In this document: piece by piece, positions 34,070 to 43,154 of the stretch
Layout: each line of letters starts with the position of its first letter
Numbering within the stretch: position 1 is the stretch's first letter
NCBI RefSeq assembly: GCF_000374845.1
Contig: NZ_KB895413.1
Span: forward strand, 682,001-746,000
DNA length: 64,000 nucleotides
Origin: Paenibacillus terrigena DSM 21567
GTDB taxonomy: Bacteria > Bacillota > Bacilli > Paenibacillales > Paenibacillaceae
Direction of reading: 5' to 3'
Made by a program: the position numbers and the translations under genes
The notes under the pieces: model-generated
Seen by the model: only the letters and a program-made list of their open reading frames with translations
Databases searched by the model: none
Told to the model about the DNA's origin: nothing

Positions 34070-34555
34070 ATGGGTAATGCACAAAAAGCACTAGTGATGG
34101 CAGCGGGTATTTTTTTGGCGATTGCATTGATTACGATAGCGGTGGTCCTATTCATTTCCGCACAGGAAGCAACAAAGACAGCACAGAACAATTTCTCGAA
34201 TATCCAAACGGAGCTCTCGCAGACTGCTTTTACTGTGTATGACAATACCGTTGTTAGTGGCTCTCAAGTGGTTAATGCACTAAGGAAATTTTCAGATAAG
34301 GATCAATTCGGGATTCAAATTATGACAGGGAAGAATCGCTCAGGTTCCTGGTATGGTAAGACAATTGATACAGCGAGCAAAATAGATGACCCTAATTATG
34401 GATCAGTAGTTGATAATATCCCACCTACAGGGAAAATGGCCGAGGCGATCAATGAAGCGAAGCCGGATTATGTGAACCCGAGCGGGAAATTCCGTTCGAG
34501 GATCATCATGGACAGCAGTAATGTCATTCGAGGCATCGTATTTGAACAGAATTAA
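34070..34555 (+). CDS. Pilin-like membrane-anchored protein 1
   Basis: A 161-residue protein with a short N-terminus (MGNAQKALVMAAG), a hydrophobic helix to about residue 33 and a hydrophilic rest with QEATKTAQNN just after. That is the layout of a type IV/Tad-type pilin or pseudopilin, but the Glu at +5 and a clear G/E cleavage site are missing. AGGAGTTGGG before ATG 34070 is a strong site. Directly downstream of the secretion ATPase and membrane platform, it is a good candidate for the structural subunit. Confidence 0.55.
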   Translation: MGNAQKALVMAAGIFLAIALITIAVVLFISAQEATKTAQNNFSNIQTELSQTAFTVYDNTVVSGSQVVNALRKFSDKDQFGIQIMTGKNRSGSWYGKTIDTASKIDDPNYGSVVDNIPPTGKMAEAINEAKPDYVNPSGKFRSRIIMDSSNVIRGIVFEQN

Positions 34556-34572
34556 CGGTTTTGAGCAAAAAA

Positions 34573-34594
34573 GGGGGTCTTAAAGACTCCCCAT
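34573..34594 (+). terminator. Hairpin after the first pilin-like gene
   Basis: GGGGTCTT and AGACTCCCC form a GC-rich stem with a bulge, followed by only ATTT. It probably slows polymerase or protects the pilin mRNA rather than ending it fully, which would favour high pilin expression. Confidence 0.45.
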
Positions 34595-34617
34595 TTGGTT
34601 AGAGAGGGTGCCTATCT

Positions 34618-35001
34618 ATGGATGAACGCGTCAGGCACATGTTGGAGTTATCTGTTGCGGTAATCATTTTTCTCGTCGCCATGGATTTATTCTTTGCATC
34701 GACTGGGATAACTAAAAAGGGACTGCAGCAAGTGTATGAAGTGAATGCTTCCAGTGATCGAGATCTGAAGACAACGGTTGAAATCGAAGGGCAATATCAG
34801 GTGACGGGTGCAGACATTGTAGCGATGATAGGATTACTTGAGCATTTAGATGCTCCTATCTTTGTTGATGGAATCAGATATAGTCCTGGGATTCATGTAG
34901 ATGATGTGGACTTGTCACACATCGAAGTAAAGATGCAGTATACCGAGAAGGTTGAACGAAGCGCATATGGCGCGGTTAGGTTGATTATTTATGAATCTTG
35001 A
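34618..35001 (+). CDS. Small membrane-anchored protein of the Tad-like locus
   Basis: A 127-residue protein with one N-terminal helix (MLELSVAVIIFLVAMDLFF) and a hydrophilic C-terminal domain. I do not recognise the family; the layout is that of a minor pilin. AGAGAGGGTG lies before ATG 34618. It overlaps no neighbour but is followed by the next gene after 14 bp. Confidence 0.55.
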   Translation: MDERVRHMLELSVAVIIFLVAMDLFFASTGITKKGLQQVYEVNASSDRDLKTTVEIEGQYQVTGADIVAMIGLLEHLDAPIFVDGIRYSPGIHVDDVDLSHIEVKMQYTEKVERSAYGAVRLIIYES

Positions 35002-35015
35002 GAGGGGAAGCGATA

Positions 35016-35567
35016 ATGATCAATTCGATAGCGAAGGTTGCGGGGTTAATATTAGCCGTATTATTGTTATTCGTTTTTCCTAATCAAGATTTATACCAAA
35101 GGCAGGATGAAATATCTTCCATGCTGGTCTATAAGAGTGTTACGAACTTTGTAGATGCAGCGAGAGACATCGGTTATGTTACACCACAAATGTATAATGA
35201 CTTTTTCAATGAATTGGCTATGACAGGGAATTCTTATGATATTCAAATGGAACATCGACAAAAGCGTTATGACCCTGTCTATCTCGATCCTACGGATGTG
35301 AGTACTTTTCAGGATGATGTTCTGCTGAATTATGAATACCATGGTCGCGTGGATATACTAGCAATCCTATTTCCGGATAACACGAAAGTCATGGACGATA
35401 AATCGAGGCAGTATGAAATGAATATTGGAGATTATTTCGGTGTGACCGTAACAAATACCAATCGAACAGCTGCAACGGTCATGATGGATGCGCTAACCGG
35501 GGGGATATCTGCAAATCATAACATTGTGGTTCCATACGGAGGTTTAGTGCGCAATGAAGATCACTAA
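35016..35567 (+). CDS. Minor-pilin-like protein
   Basis: A 183-residue protein with one hydrophobic N-terminal helix (about residues 6-22) and a soluble domain beginning QDEISSMLVYKSV. The pattern is that of extracytoplasmic pilus-associated proteins in Firmicutes, with no motif that fixes its role. ATG 35016 has AGAGGGGAAG at 35000-35009. Its last 14 bp overlap the following gene. Confidence 0.55.
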   Translation: MINSIAKVAGLILAVLLLFVFPNQDLYQRQDEISSMLVYKSVTNFVDAARDIGYVTPQMYNDFFNELAMTGNSYDIQMEHRQKRYDPVYLDPTDVSTFQDDVLLNYEYHGRVDILAILFPDNTKVMDDKSRQYEMNIGDYFGVTVTNTNRTAATVMMDALTGGISANHNIVVPYGGLVRNEDH

Positions 35568-36519
35568 ATTGGCTATTATTTTTGTGCTTATTGCATTCCC
35601 TTTTACATGGCTGAATAGGCTCCATGCCTCAGAACAGTCTAATAATTTACGAACGGAGACGGCATATAATTCGATGCTGGATACGGCTGTGGATGATGCA
35701 GCTTATGCACTTCACTCTAAGCTTAAGCAATCCGAGCAATATTCTGGATACGATTCGGATAAAAGGTATAGCCTAGATGTTCAACTCGCTGTGAGTACAT
35801 TTTTTAATACCATTTTCATCAATATGAATGCTGTTGAAGATCAAGTGATTCAAGAGTCCATTAAACATTACATCCCTGCTGTAGGTGTCATTGGATATGA
35901 TGGGTTCACCTTGTATACGGAAGAAGAGTATCAGGCTTCCGGACAGAGCTACTACAAGCATCTTATGAGGCCACTCAAGCCGTATACGCATGTGGATGAC
36001 AAAGGAAATGTGCTTCAATTCACGCTCGATGATTATGTGGTCGTCTATAATCCGAGCACAAAGCAGTGGTCTCGTGGGTACAGGCAGGAATTGGAGGATA
36101 GGATTGATATCCCTCTGTTAAGGGATGCTGCGTTATTCGATTCAGTTCGTCGGCAGACGATCATCGTACATATTCAGAATGAGCTTGCTTATGCCATCAA
36201 TAAGCACAATGAGAGAGCTAGAAGGAATGGAATTAGTTATACGTTTACACTTCCTACCATACCGGATGAAGAATGGCAGAACAGTATTAATGATGTGGGT
36301 GTTATTGCTTTTATTCAAGGTCTTCCGATGGGTAGTGGGGTGTATAACAACTATGCGCTGGGTGGATCTCGTATTCTCAAAGCGTCTCTCTATTATGGAG
36401 TTACTCTGAATGGCATCAAATATGTTTATCCTAGTAAATGCACATCTGTTAATCCTGAGAAAGTCTTCTCTTCACAAAGGGAAGCTGCGGCGGAAGGGTA
36501 CATTCTGAAGCGGTGCTAG
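35554..36519 (+). CDS. Exported protein of the Tad-like locus
   Basis: A 321-residue protein with an N-terminal signal-like helix (residues 4-21, LAIIFVLIAFPFTWL) and a large extracytoplasmic part. It begins with an apparent helical region (TAYNSMLDTAVDDAAYALH) and ends with two cysteines (PSKCTS and the terminal KRC) that could pair. I recognise no catalytic motif. Translational overlap with the gene before implies equal supply of both products. Confidence 0.55.
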   Translation: MKITKLAIIFVLIAFPFTWLNRLHASEQSNNLRTETAYNSMLDTAVDDAAYALHSKLKQSEQYSGYDSDKRYSLDVQLAVSTFFNTIFINMNAVEDQVIQESIKHYIPAVGVIGYDGFTLYTEEEYQASGQSYYKHLMRPLKPYTHVDDKGNVLQFTLDDYVVVYNPSTKQWSRGYRQELEDRIDIPLLRDAALFDSVRRQTIIVHIQNELAYAINKHNERARRNGISYTFTLPTIPDEEWQNSINDVGVIAFIQGLPMGSGVYNNYALGGSRILKASLYYGVTLNGIKYVYPSKCTSVNPEKVFSSQREAAAEGYILKRC

Positions 36520-36568
36520 CGGATAGTGACAAATTGTAACAAGAATGGAGTTTGTTTATGTCATATTA

Positions 36569-36577
36569 TGGTATAAT
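36569..36577 (+). promoter_or_regulatory. Extended -10 promoter downstream of the Tad-like genes
   Basis: TGGTATAAT is a perfect TGn-TATAAT element without a good -35. A start near 36584 would produce a short transcript that meets the hairpin at 36617-36647. Confidence 0.45.
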
Positions 36578-36616
36578 TTATAGGTTATAAAATGAAATAA
36601 TGGGAAATATGTGCAT

Positions 36617-36650
36617 AATAATATCGGGTGAATGTACCGATATTATTTTG
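36617..36650. terminator. Terminator between the Tad-like genes and the SLH gene
   Basis: AATAATATCGG and CCGATATTATT form an 11-bp stem with a 9-base loop, followed by TTTG. It is A/T-rich at the base but has the correct form in both directions. Confidence 0.7.
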
Positions 36651-36742
36651 TATGCTGAAGAAATTTCGTGCATTCTAGCGTTATTTAATGATAGAATCCG
36701 AGATTTTCTTCATAAACCCATCGACGCTTAGGAGGAGAAATA

Positions 36743-38029
36743 ATGAAAAAGGTAATGATCTCAACAATGGCCGCAGCTATTCTTTTGGCTGGAAATATGG
36801 CAGAACCAGCTTTGAAAGCGGAAGCGGGTGTTCTAGATAACACAATAAGTTATAACGGTCTAACATTTAAGGATGTTCCGGCTGCACATTGGGCTGCTTC
36901 TGCTATCGCATCAGCTGTCCAAGATGGCTACTTCAAAGGGTACACCGATCGAACATTTAAACCAAGTGCTCCAGTGACGAAGGCTGAAATGGCTACGATC
37001 CTTGGACGGTTAACTGAGCAACCTGTTGTAACAACAGGGAACAGTGCGAGTTTTACGGATATTCCTGACTGGGCAACCGAAGGCGTTCTAGCAGCCGTAG
37101 AAAAGGGATTTATTGATCCATCTAAATATGCTGGGAAGTTAGATGCGAAGGCAGCTTTAACCCGTGGTGAGATGGCTATTTGGTTAGCGCAAGGACTGGC
37201 TGCGGTGAGTCCTGACTATAAGCAGGCACTTTCCGATGTGACGAATACAGTTATCCCTGCAAAGGAATATTTCACAGGAAAACTACCTGAAACACAAAAA
37301 AATAGCGTTGCTGTAGCAATGGGAACTGGATTAATGAGTGTCGGTAGCGATAAAAACTTTGGAACGGATCGGACCACAACACGAGCGGAGGTTGCAACTT
37401 TAATTGCACGTTATACTTCTGTTGCAAAGAAACAACCGGATGACTTTAAAGGTTTGCAAGAACTACGCGCTGTAGGATTGACCGGCACAAACTTGAATGT
37501 AGCCGCGCCTTCTTATGTAAAATGGCCTAAAGAGAGATTGCCAGAAAGCTACGACTACAGCAAAATAACCGACGACTTTTCTAAAGTTCGAAATAAAGAA
37601 TTGGTTACGCGCGCGGATTATGCAACAGTAAAAGTGAAAAACTGGATTGTCGTAAGTCCATATGCAAAAGGTGACCAGCGTAGTATTTACTATCCCGTCT
37701 TTATGGATGAGGGAGATACCGCCTTACATGGATCGTATTATTCCTTCGCAGAGTTTGATATGAAAATTAAGGGGGACTCTATGAGTCAAACACAAGCTGG
37801 TAATCTGATGAATTCCCCTACCATTGATGCATTACAATCACCTAAGTCGAAAGCTTATAAAGAATATTCGTTACCTCATACCCATGATATTACTAAGAGT
37901 AGAGGTGTTTTTACAGTAAATAATCCTCATTATTGGGGAATCGGCTTATTACATTTTGATAAATCATTATATCCTGAGGTAGAACTCAAAGCTACAGATG
38001 GTACTGTATATTATCTCGCCCCGAACTAA
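36743..38029 (+). CDS. Exported protein with three S-layer homology domains
   Basis: A 428-residue secreted protein. A signal peptide (MKKVMISTMAAAILLAG) is followed by three SLH repeats at roughly 38-85, 100-150 and 160-225. The first shows FKDVPAAHWA and GYFKGYTDRTFKP; the second and third are more divergent. SLH domains bind pyruvylated secondary wall polymer, so the protein should be held at the cell wall. The C-terminal 200 residues match no family I know. AGGAGGAG before ATG 36743 is ideal. Codon use is more A/T-rich than in the pilus genes. Confidence 0.88.
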   Translation: MKKVMISTMAAAILLAGNMAEPALKAEAGVLDNTISYNGLTFKDVPAAHWAASAIASAVQDGYFKGYTDRTFKPSAPVTKAEMATILGRLTEQPVVTTGNSASFTDIPDWATEGVLAAVEKGFIDPSKYAGKLDAKAALTRGEMAIWLAQGLAAVSPDYKQALSDVTNTVIPAKEYFTGKLPETQKNSVAVAMGTGLMSVGSDKNFGTDRTTTRAEVATLIARYTSVAKKQPDDFKGLQELRAVGLTGTNLNVAAPSYVKWPKERLPESYDYSKITDDFSKVRNKELVTRADYATVKVKNWIVVSPYAKGDQRSIYYPVFMDEGDTALHGSYYSFAEFDMKIKGDSMSQTQAGNLMNSPTIDALQSPKSKAYKEYSLPHTHDITKSRGVFTVNNPHYWGIGLLHFDKSLYPEVELKATDGTVYYLAPN

Positions 38030-38049
38030 TTGATTAAGGATGATAATAA

Positions 38050-38751
38050 TTGAGCAATCCCCAAAAAAATAAAAAGTCTTTCTCAATTTTGTTAGCCATA
38101 AGTTTAATATTATTGCCTATACTTATTTACTCCAATGTTGTCTTTGCTGTTGGAGGACCAGGTTCAAAACCCCTATTAAATCCTCCTCACTTTGAACCGG
38201 CGGTTCCAGCAAAATCACAAAAAAAAATAAGTCCGGTTCAAGGTGTTGCAGAAACTAGTCCAGGCACTTACATTTATCAACAGGATGACTTGAGATGGAA
38301 AGTGGATGGGTCATGTAATGGACAACTTCTAGATAACAATCCATCAACAAACAAACCTGTTTCATCCGTGGTTTGTGAAATTATTGATTTAGATCATCCA
38401 ATCTATATGCCCACCAAGTATCAAGATAGTCTTAACGAAGTGCACCCTAAAAGTGAGTTTACTGATGTCTCATTACGTCCTATATATATGGATAATACGA
38501 GACACTACAAACCTGGAACACCAATTTTGGTTAGTGTAGATTCTTTCATTGGCAGAAAAGCAAAATTCACTATACAAATCGGGGGAGCCATTGAACCATC
38601 GGATTATAGACAATATAATCTCGATCACCCAAAAGATCACCCAAAATTTGAGGCCGATTATCTATTTCATACTGATGTATATTGGGTAGCTCTTGCGGAA
38701 GTGACTAAAGAAATCAACCTAACCGGTGGGGGAACATTAACAAAAGGGTAG
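38050..38751 (+). CDS. N-terminal part of a large exported Ig-like protein, ended by an internal amber codon
   Basis: A TTG-started 233-codon frame (AAGGATG upstream) with a signal peptide (about residues 10-33, FSILLAISLILLPILIY) and a unique region with paired cysteines. It ends at TAG 38749-38751 in the middle of a bacterial Ig-like (BIG2) domain, whose other half continues in the same frame after the stop. A single T to C change would restore CAG (Gln), which fits the family pattern L-x-x-G-Q-T. The gene is therefore probably interrupted, or needs amber read-through. Confidence 0.75.
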   Translation: MSNPQKNKKSFSILLAISLILLPILIYSNVVFAVGGPGSKPLLNPPHFEPAVPAKSQKKISPVQGVAETSPGTYIYQQDDLRWKVDGSCNGQLLDNNPSTNKPVSSVVCEIIDLDHPIYMPTKYQDSLNEVHPKSEFTDVSLRPIYMDNTRHYKPGTPILVSVDSFIGRKAKFTIQIGGAIEPSDYRQYNLDHPKDHPKFEADYLFHTDVYWVALAEVTKEINLTGGGTLTKG

Positions 38752-41421
38752 ACTAAACAACTCAATGCCACTGTAAAAACTAAAACCGGGGATGGAAGTT
38801 TCGGACCTGAAACAAATGTTAATACCGGTAGTGGAGGTACATCTACTTGGAGATCCTCTGACGAGTCAGTTGCTACTGTAAGTGCTTCTGGTTTAGTGAC
38901 TGCTGTAAACAAGGGCACTACAACCATTACAATACTTTGGGAAAAAGACGGATATCAATTAACAACTACAGCTAATATTGGTGTAGGTACTGAACCAGAT
39001 GATCCCGGCTGTGGCGGTAAACCATGCGGAAGTGGGCAATGTACCTTTACGATAGGAAGCCCTATGCAATCCTCTGCGGTCAATTTGAGTGACATGGACC
39101 CAAATGCAAATGGAGTTATTAAAGCGGACAATAGAGACTCTGAAAAGTTCGATGTTTTAAAAGGAATTCCCACTTCGGAATCTTTATTTACCAATGCATT
39201 CGCAGATAACTATCTATTTAAGCATATTTGGGCAAAAATGTCCGGGAAGATCGATTATAATTGTTCGGCTGATGTAACTTATAAAAGAGAATGGACGGTT
39301 CCAGGACCGGAAGTGTGTGATGACAAAGGCAAATGTAAACCTGGACCAGCTGTTCCTGAAAGCGATACACAATCTAAAACTTATTCATTTTCATTTACTC
39401 GCGACTACTCGTATTGGCAAATCAATAATTTAGAGGTATATAAGATCAATCGGGCGTCAATGAGCAACTATGCTTTGCCGGGTGGAATCGTAACGATGAA
39501 CCCTTCTGGGTACTCACCTCCTAGTCTAGAATCTAAACATGATGATTCTGTTAACAGTCATGTGAGACCAGGAGAAACCGCATCGTTCGAATTTACTCCT
39601 CCTGTTCGAACGGGTGGTTTGAATTCTCCGCCATCCTTACCGAATGATACGGATATGTTAAAAGGTATGGCACAATCGAACACTCCCGAAAGCAAAGTAA
39701 ATAACGACATGGTTAAATTTAATAATAATACGATCATGGATCATTCCGAAGTGACGAAAGACGGCCCTACGCCAGCGAATATCCCTAATCCAACGACCAT
39801 AATGCGCGATGTGCTCTACAAGCCGAATAATATGATCAGTAGCACGTTGTTGAATAGAGCTGATACGCCCAGCACCGGGACAATCTATTACGATTTATTG
39901 CCGAATAATATTAACGGCGGTTCAAATACACAATTCCCAATTAACGGCATTAATACCGTAACCGTACACACCCCAACCGTCATCTATGCTGGTGTAAGCG
40001 ATGATCAAGAGCATAACCAGAAGACCAAGCCGAATCCAGCAAGGTCCGCGATCATCTTGGACCGTCCATTTACGATCATGATGCCAACGAAGGGTCAGCA
40101 CAGGAGTATACCCGGCTACGGAAACCGAGATTATCAGAAATATATTAAATTGAAGGAAGTCTGGTTTCCTTTTGATGTGAAGACAGAATCGGGCACGTTC
40201 ATTCCGAAGAAAACATGGTACAGCATACCGGTAAGCGATCAATCATCCAATTTCTACCTACCTGTATGGGTGGACGAGGGCGATTATACGGTACTATTCC
40301 GCACTTTTGCAGAGAATTCACCTGGAACTGGATTTACGACGCAAACGAATGCCAATCTCAATCTCGTGAACCATGTAGCAACATATACCGTAGATGTCGA
40401 AGTTATAGGCAGAGTTTATGATTTCCGAGTTACGGATGTAGAAGATTACCTCTGGGAAGGAGTATTTCGGACGGGTAAGGGCAATCAGGCGCATACGGGG
40501 AAATACTACTGGGTTGGAACCAATGGGATTGATGGCGCTCTGCGAGGGAATCAAGAACCCTTCGTACTCCCAATATTAAAGGGAAGCAATCCGCTCCAAG
40601 GTCACTCTAATATTACCGTCAAGCAGGGATATAAATTCAAATTTGATCTGAAAACCAAAGGGAATATGTTCGAAGGACAAGATACCATTCGAATTACACC
40701 AACCTTCTATTTCGCTGATGCGAAAGGGAAAAATCGGCAAGAGGTTGATCTTTATTATCACACCAAGAACAAGTATTTCGTGAAAGTCGGCTCCAAGGAC
40801 GATGTCTTTCCAATCAAAGCCACTCTTGATACAAGGCTTCGAAATGTACCGCAAAACGAAATATCGATGACAGCAGGAACACTCTTCGATTTAGGTCTAG
40901 CACAAGGGGGTGCAAATGACCGCTTAGCGTTTATTCAAAGGTATTTACAATTGGCACAGCGAGAAGTGGGAATCGGTGGATTCCATGGATTAGATCTCTC
41001 CCAACCCATGCGGACATTCTTCGGACCAATGCAAGTCCCGGCTGGCGTCAGTGTTCCTCGAGCTCATGCAGCGGAACAGAAATGGTATGGAGAGTACAGT
41101 GTTCCTACGAAATCGTACATTGTTCCGAAAGGGTTGAATGTATATCAACAAGGTCGTTTCAATGACAAAGCTTCGTTTTTCTTGAAAAACGGATATCTCA
41201 TCGTGAACTTCAATATAGAGACGCTGCGTAAGGGCGATCGGAAAAATCCGCACTTGCAGTACATCTACGCACCGCTTACGAATCAATGGAAACGTGAAGG
41301 GTTCAGATATACTGTAACGGATTCCTACGGCGGTATCTTCAAGCTCAAGGATGGAGACGTCATGTTCTATGATGGCGATAAATCGATGTTAGATGATTTC
41401 AAGTCTACAGGCATTATGTAA
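38752..41421 (+). CDS. C-terminal part of the large exported Ig-like protein
   Basis: This frame follows TAG 38749-38751 without shift and runs 889 codons. It first completes the BIG2 domain (SSDESVATVSASGLVTA), followed by a Cys-bearing hinge (CGGKPCGSGQC) and a long region of no known family, with repeated beta-like segments. The first start codon (GTG 38896) has no ribosome binding site and there is no signal peptide, so it should not be made or exported alone. The intact protein would have 1123 residues, possibly a surface adhesin or pilus-tip component. Confidence 0.7.
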   Translation, partial: TKQLNATVKTKTGDGSFGPETNVNTGSGGTSTWRSSDESVATVSASGLVTAVNKGTTTITILWEKDGYQLTTTANIGVGTEPDDPGCGGKPCGSGQCTFTIGSPMQSSAVNLSDMDPNANGVIKADNRDSEKFDVLKGIPTSESLFTNAFADNYLFKHIWAKMSGKIDYNCSADVTYKREWTVPGPEVCDDKGKCKPGPAVPESDTQSKTYSFSFTRDYSYWQINNLEVYKINRASMSNYALPGGIVTMNPSGYSPPSLESKHDDSVNSHVRPGETASFEFTPPVRTGGLNSPPSLPNDTDMLKGMAQSNTPESKVNNDMVKFNNNTIMDHSEVTKDGPTPANIPNPTTIMRDVLYKPNNMISSTLLNRADTPSTGTIYYDLLPNNINGGSNTQFPINGINTVTVHTPTVIYAGVSDDQEHNQKTKPNPARSAIILDRPFTIMMPTKGQHRSIPGYGNRDYQKYIKLKEVWFPFDVKTESGTFIPKKTWYSIPVSDQSSNFYLPVWVDEGDYTVLFRTFAENSPGTGFTTQTNANLNLVNHVATYTVDVEVIGRVYDFRVTDVEDYLWEGVFRTGKGNQAHTGKYYWVGTNGIDGALRGNQEPFVLPILKGSNPLQGHSNITVKQGYKFKFDLKTKGNMFEGQDTIRITPTFYFADAKGKNRQEVDLYYHTKNKYFVKVGSKDDVFPIKATLDTRLRNVPQNEISMTAGTLFDLGLAQGGANDRLAFIQRYLQLAQREVGIGGFHGLDLSQPMRTFFGPMQVPAGVSVPRAHAAEQKWYGEYSVPTKSYIVPKGLNVYQQGRFNDKASFFLKNGYLIVNFNIETLRKGDRKNPHLQYIYAPLTNQWKREGFRYTVTDSYGGIFKLKDGDVMFYDGDKSMLDDFKSTGIM

Positions 41422-41437
41422 TATCCCCCGGTTCGGC

Positions 41438-41473
41438 TCCTAACAGGTTCCCTTTCTGTTAGGATTTTTTTTA
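41438..41473 (+). terminator. Intrinsic terminator after the Ig-like gene
   Basis: TCCTAACAG (41438-41446) pairs with CTGTTAGGA (41456-41464), then eight T. It closes the 26-41 kb locus. Confidence 0.93.
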
Positions 41474-41521
41474 TCTATGTAGAATTGGGATAAAAAATAG
41501 CTATGGAAACACGACATGATA

Positions 41522-41530
41522 TGTTACAAT
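41522..41530 (+). promoter_or_regulatory. Extended -10 promoter of the ABC-F gene
   Basis: TGT-TACAAT carries the TGn extension; a -35 is not clear. It is 61 bp before ATG 41591. Confidence 0.45.
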
Positions 41531-41590
41531 GTGTTGTTGTAATTTCAAGTAAAGTTAGTATCGACCTGGATAAGGAGCTTTGATTCAAAT

Positions 41591-43150
41591 ATGAGTTTAT
41601 TAACGGTTGAAGACGTTGCACATAATTTTGGAGGACGACAGCTATTTAAGAATGTAACATTCCGCCTGTTAGCTGGCGAGCGTGTGGGACTTGTCGGCGC
41701 GAATGGCGTAGGGAAGTCAACACTCATGAATATTCTGACAGGTAAATTGTTGAAAGACGAAGGCCGCGTCGAGTGGATGCCAAAGGTGCGTTATGGGTAC
41801 TTGGATCAGCATACGGTGTTAACACCTGGCAAGACCATTCGTGATGTGCTGAAGGATGCTTTTCTACCGCTTCTAGAACTAGAACAAGAAATGATGGCAA
41901 TCACCGAGAAAATGTCGGATGCCAGTCCGGAAGAGCTTGAATTATTACTTGAGCAAATGGGTGAAATTCAAGAGCAGCTCGAAATCGGTGACTTCTATAT
42001 GTTGGATGTTAAAGTGGAAGAGATGGCGAATGGCCTTGGCCTGGATGTGATTGGTCTAGAACGCGATGTCGCTGCACTCAGTGGGGGACAACGCACGAAG
42101 GTTCTTCTCGCCAAGTTATTACTTGAGAAGCCAACGGTACTGCTACTCGATGAGCCAACCAACTATTTGGATGTCGAACATATTAACTGGCTTACGAACT
42201 ATCTCAAGGAATATCCGTATTCTTTTATGTTGATTTCCCATGATACGGAGTTCATGAATCAGGTCGTTAACGTGATCTATCATCTTGAGTTTGCGAAGTT
42301 AACACGCTATTCCGCGAACTACGAGAAGTTCTTGACCATGGCGGATATGAACAAGAACCAACATATCGAAGCCTATGAGAAGCAGCAAGAGTACATTAAG
42401 AAACAAGAGGATTTCATCCAACGGAATAAAGCGCGCTATTCCACATCCAGTCGTGCGAAGAGCCGTGAGAAGCAGCTCGAACGGATTGAACGGATTGACC
42501 GTCCGGAAGAAGCAGTGAAGCCGACGTTCCAATTCAAGGAATCCCGAGCAAGTGGCCGAATCGTATTCGAGGGGATTGACTTTGAGATAGGATACTCTCA
42601 CGCACTGCTGCCTAAAATGTCCATGACGATTGAGCGCGGTGAAAAGATTGCGATTGTTGGGTGTAATGGCGTTGGTAAATCAACGCTGCTTAAGACGATC
42701 CTTGGCAAAATTCCAGCGATCAGCGGGAAGACCTATTTAGGCGACTACTTGCAGCCTGCATATTTCGAACAAGAAGTTAAAGCGGGTAACTTAACGCCAA
42801 TTGATGATGTATGGGATGAATTCCCTTCCATGAACCAACATGAAGTGCGTGCTGCCCTTGCCCGTTGCGGCTTGAAGAATGAGCACATCACAAGACCGTT
42901 AAGTATGCTGAGCGGGGGAGAGCAAGCAAAAGTTCGCCTCTGTAAATTGCTAATGCGGGAGAGTAATTGGATTTTATTCGATGAGCCGACGAACCATTTG
43001 GATGTGGTGGCAAAGGAAGAACTCAAACGTGCCCTCACAGAATATAAAGGGACCGTCCTCCTCGTATCGCACGAGCCTGAATTCTATGAAGATTGGGTAA
43101 CGAAGACGTGGAACGTGGAACAATGGTCTATGCATCCTACTTCTAAATAA
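41591..43150 (+). CDS. ABC-F family ATPase
   Basis: A 519-residue cytosolic protein with two ABC domains and no membrane part; ABC-F proteins act on the ribosome as translation factors or antibiotic-protection proteins. Walker A motifs are GANGVGKST and GCNGVGKST; signatures are LSGGQRTK and LSGGEQAK; both Walker B strands read LLLDEPTN/LFDEPTN. The charged P-site tRNA-interaction linker lies between them (RNKARYSTSSRAKSREK). Similar in length to B. subtilis YkpA. AAGGAG precedes ATG 41591. Nothing shows a resistance function. Confidence 0.92.
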   Translation: MSLLTVEDVAHNFGGRQLFKNVTFRLLAGERVGLVGANGVGKSTLMNILTGKLLKDEGRVEWMPKVRYGYLDQHTVLTPGKTIRDVLKDAFLPLLELEQEMMAITEKMSDASPEELELLLEQMGEIQEQLEIGDFYMLDVKVEEMANGLGLDVIGLERDVAALSGGQRTKVLLAKLLLEKPTVLLLDEPTNYLDVEHINWLTNYLKEYPYSFMLISHDTEFMNQVVNVIYHLEFAKLTRYSANYEKFLTMADMNKNQHIEAYEKQQEYIKKQEDFIQRNKARYSTSSRAKSREKQLERIERIDRPEEAVKPTFQFKESRASGRIVFEGIDFEIGYSHALLPKMSMTIERGEKIAIVGCNGVGKSTLLKTILGKIPAISGKTYLGDYLQPAYFEQEVKAGNLTPIDDVWDEFPSMNQHEVRAALARCGLKNEHITRPLSMLSGGEQAKVRLCKLLMRESNWILFDEPTNHLDVVAKEELKRALTEYKGTVLLVSHEPEFYEDWVTKTWNVEQWSMHPTSK

Positions 43151-43154
43151 TACA

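Noticed and set aside
38896-38898. GTG as an independent start for the second half of the Ig-like protein
   Set aside because: There is no ribosome binding site or signal peptide, and the codon lies inside the BIG2 domain.
41591-43150. ABC-F gene as an antibiotic-resistance determinant
   Set aside because: Its linker and length fit housekeeping YkpA/YbiT-type proteins, and no resistance-type leader peptide is visible.
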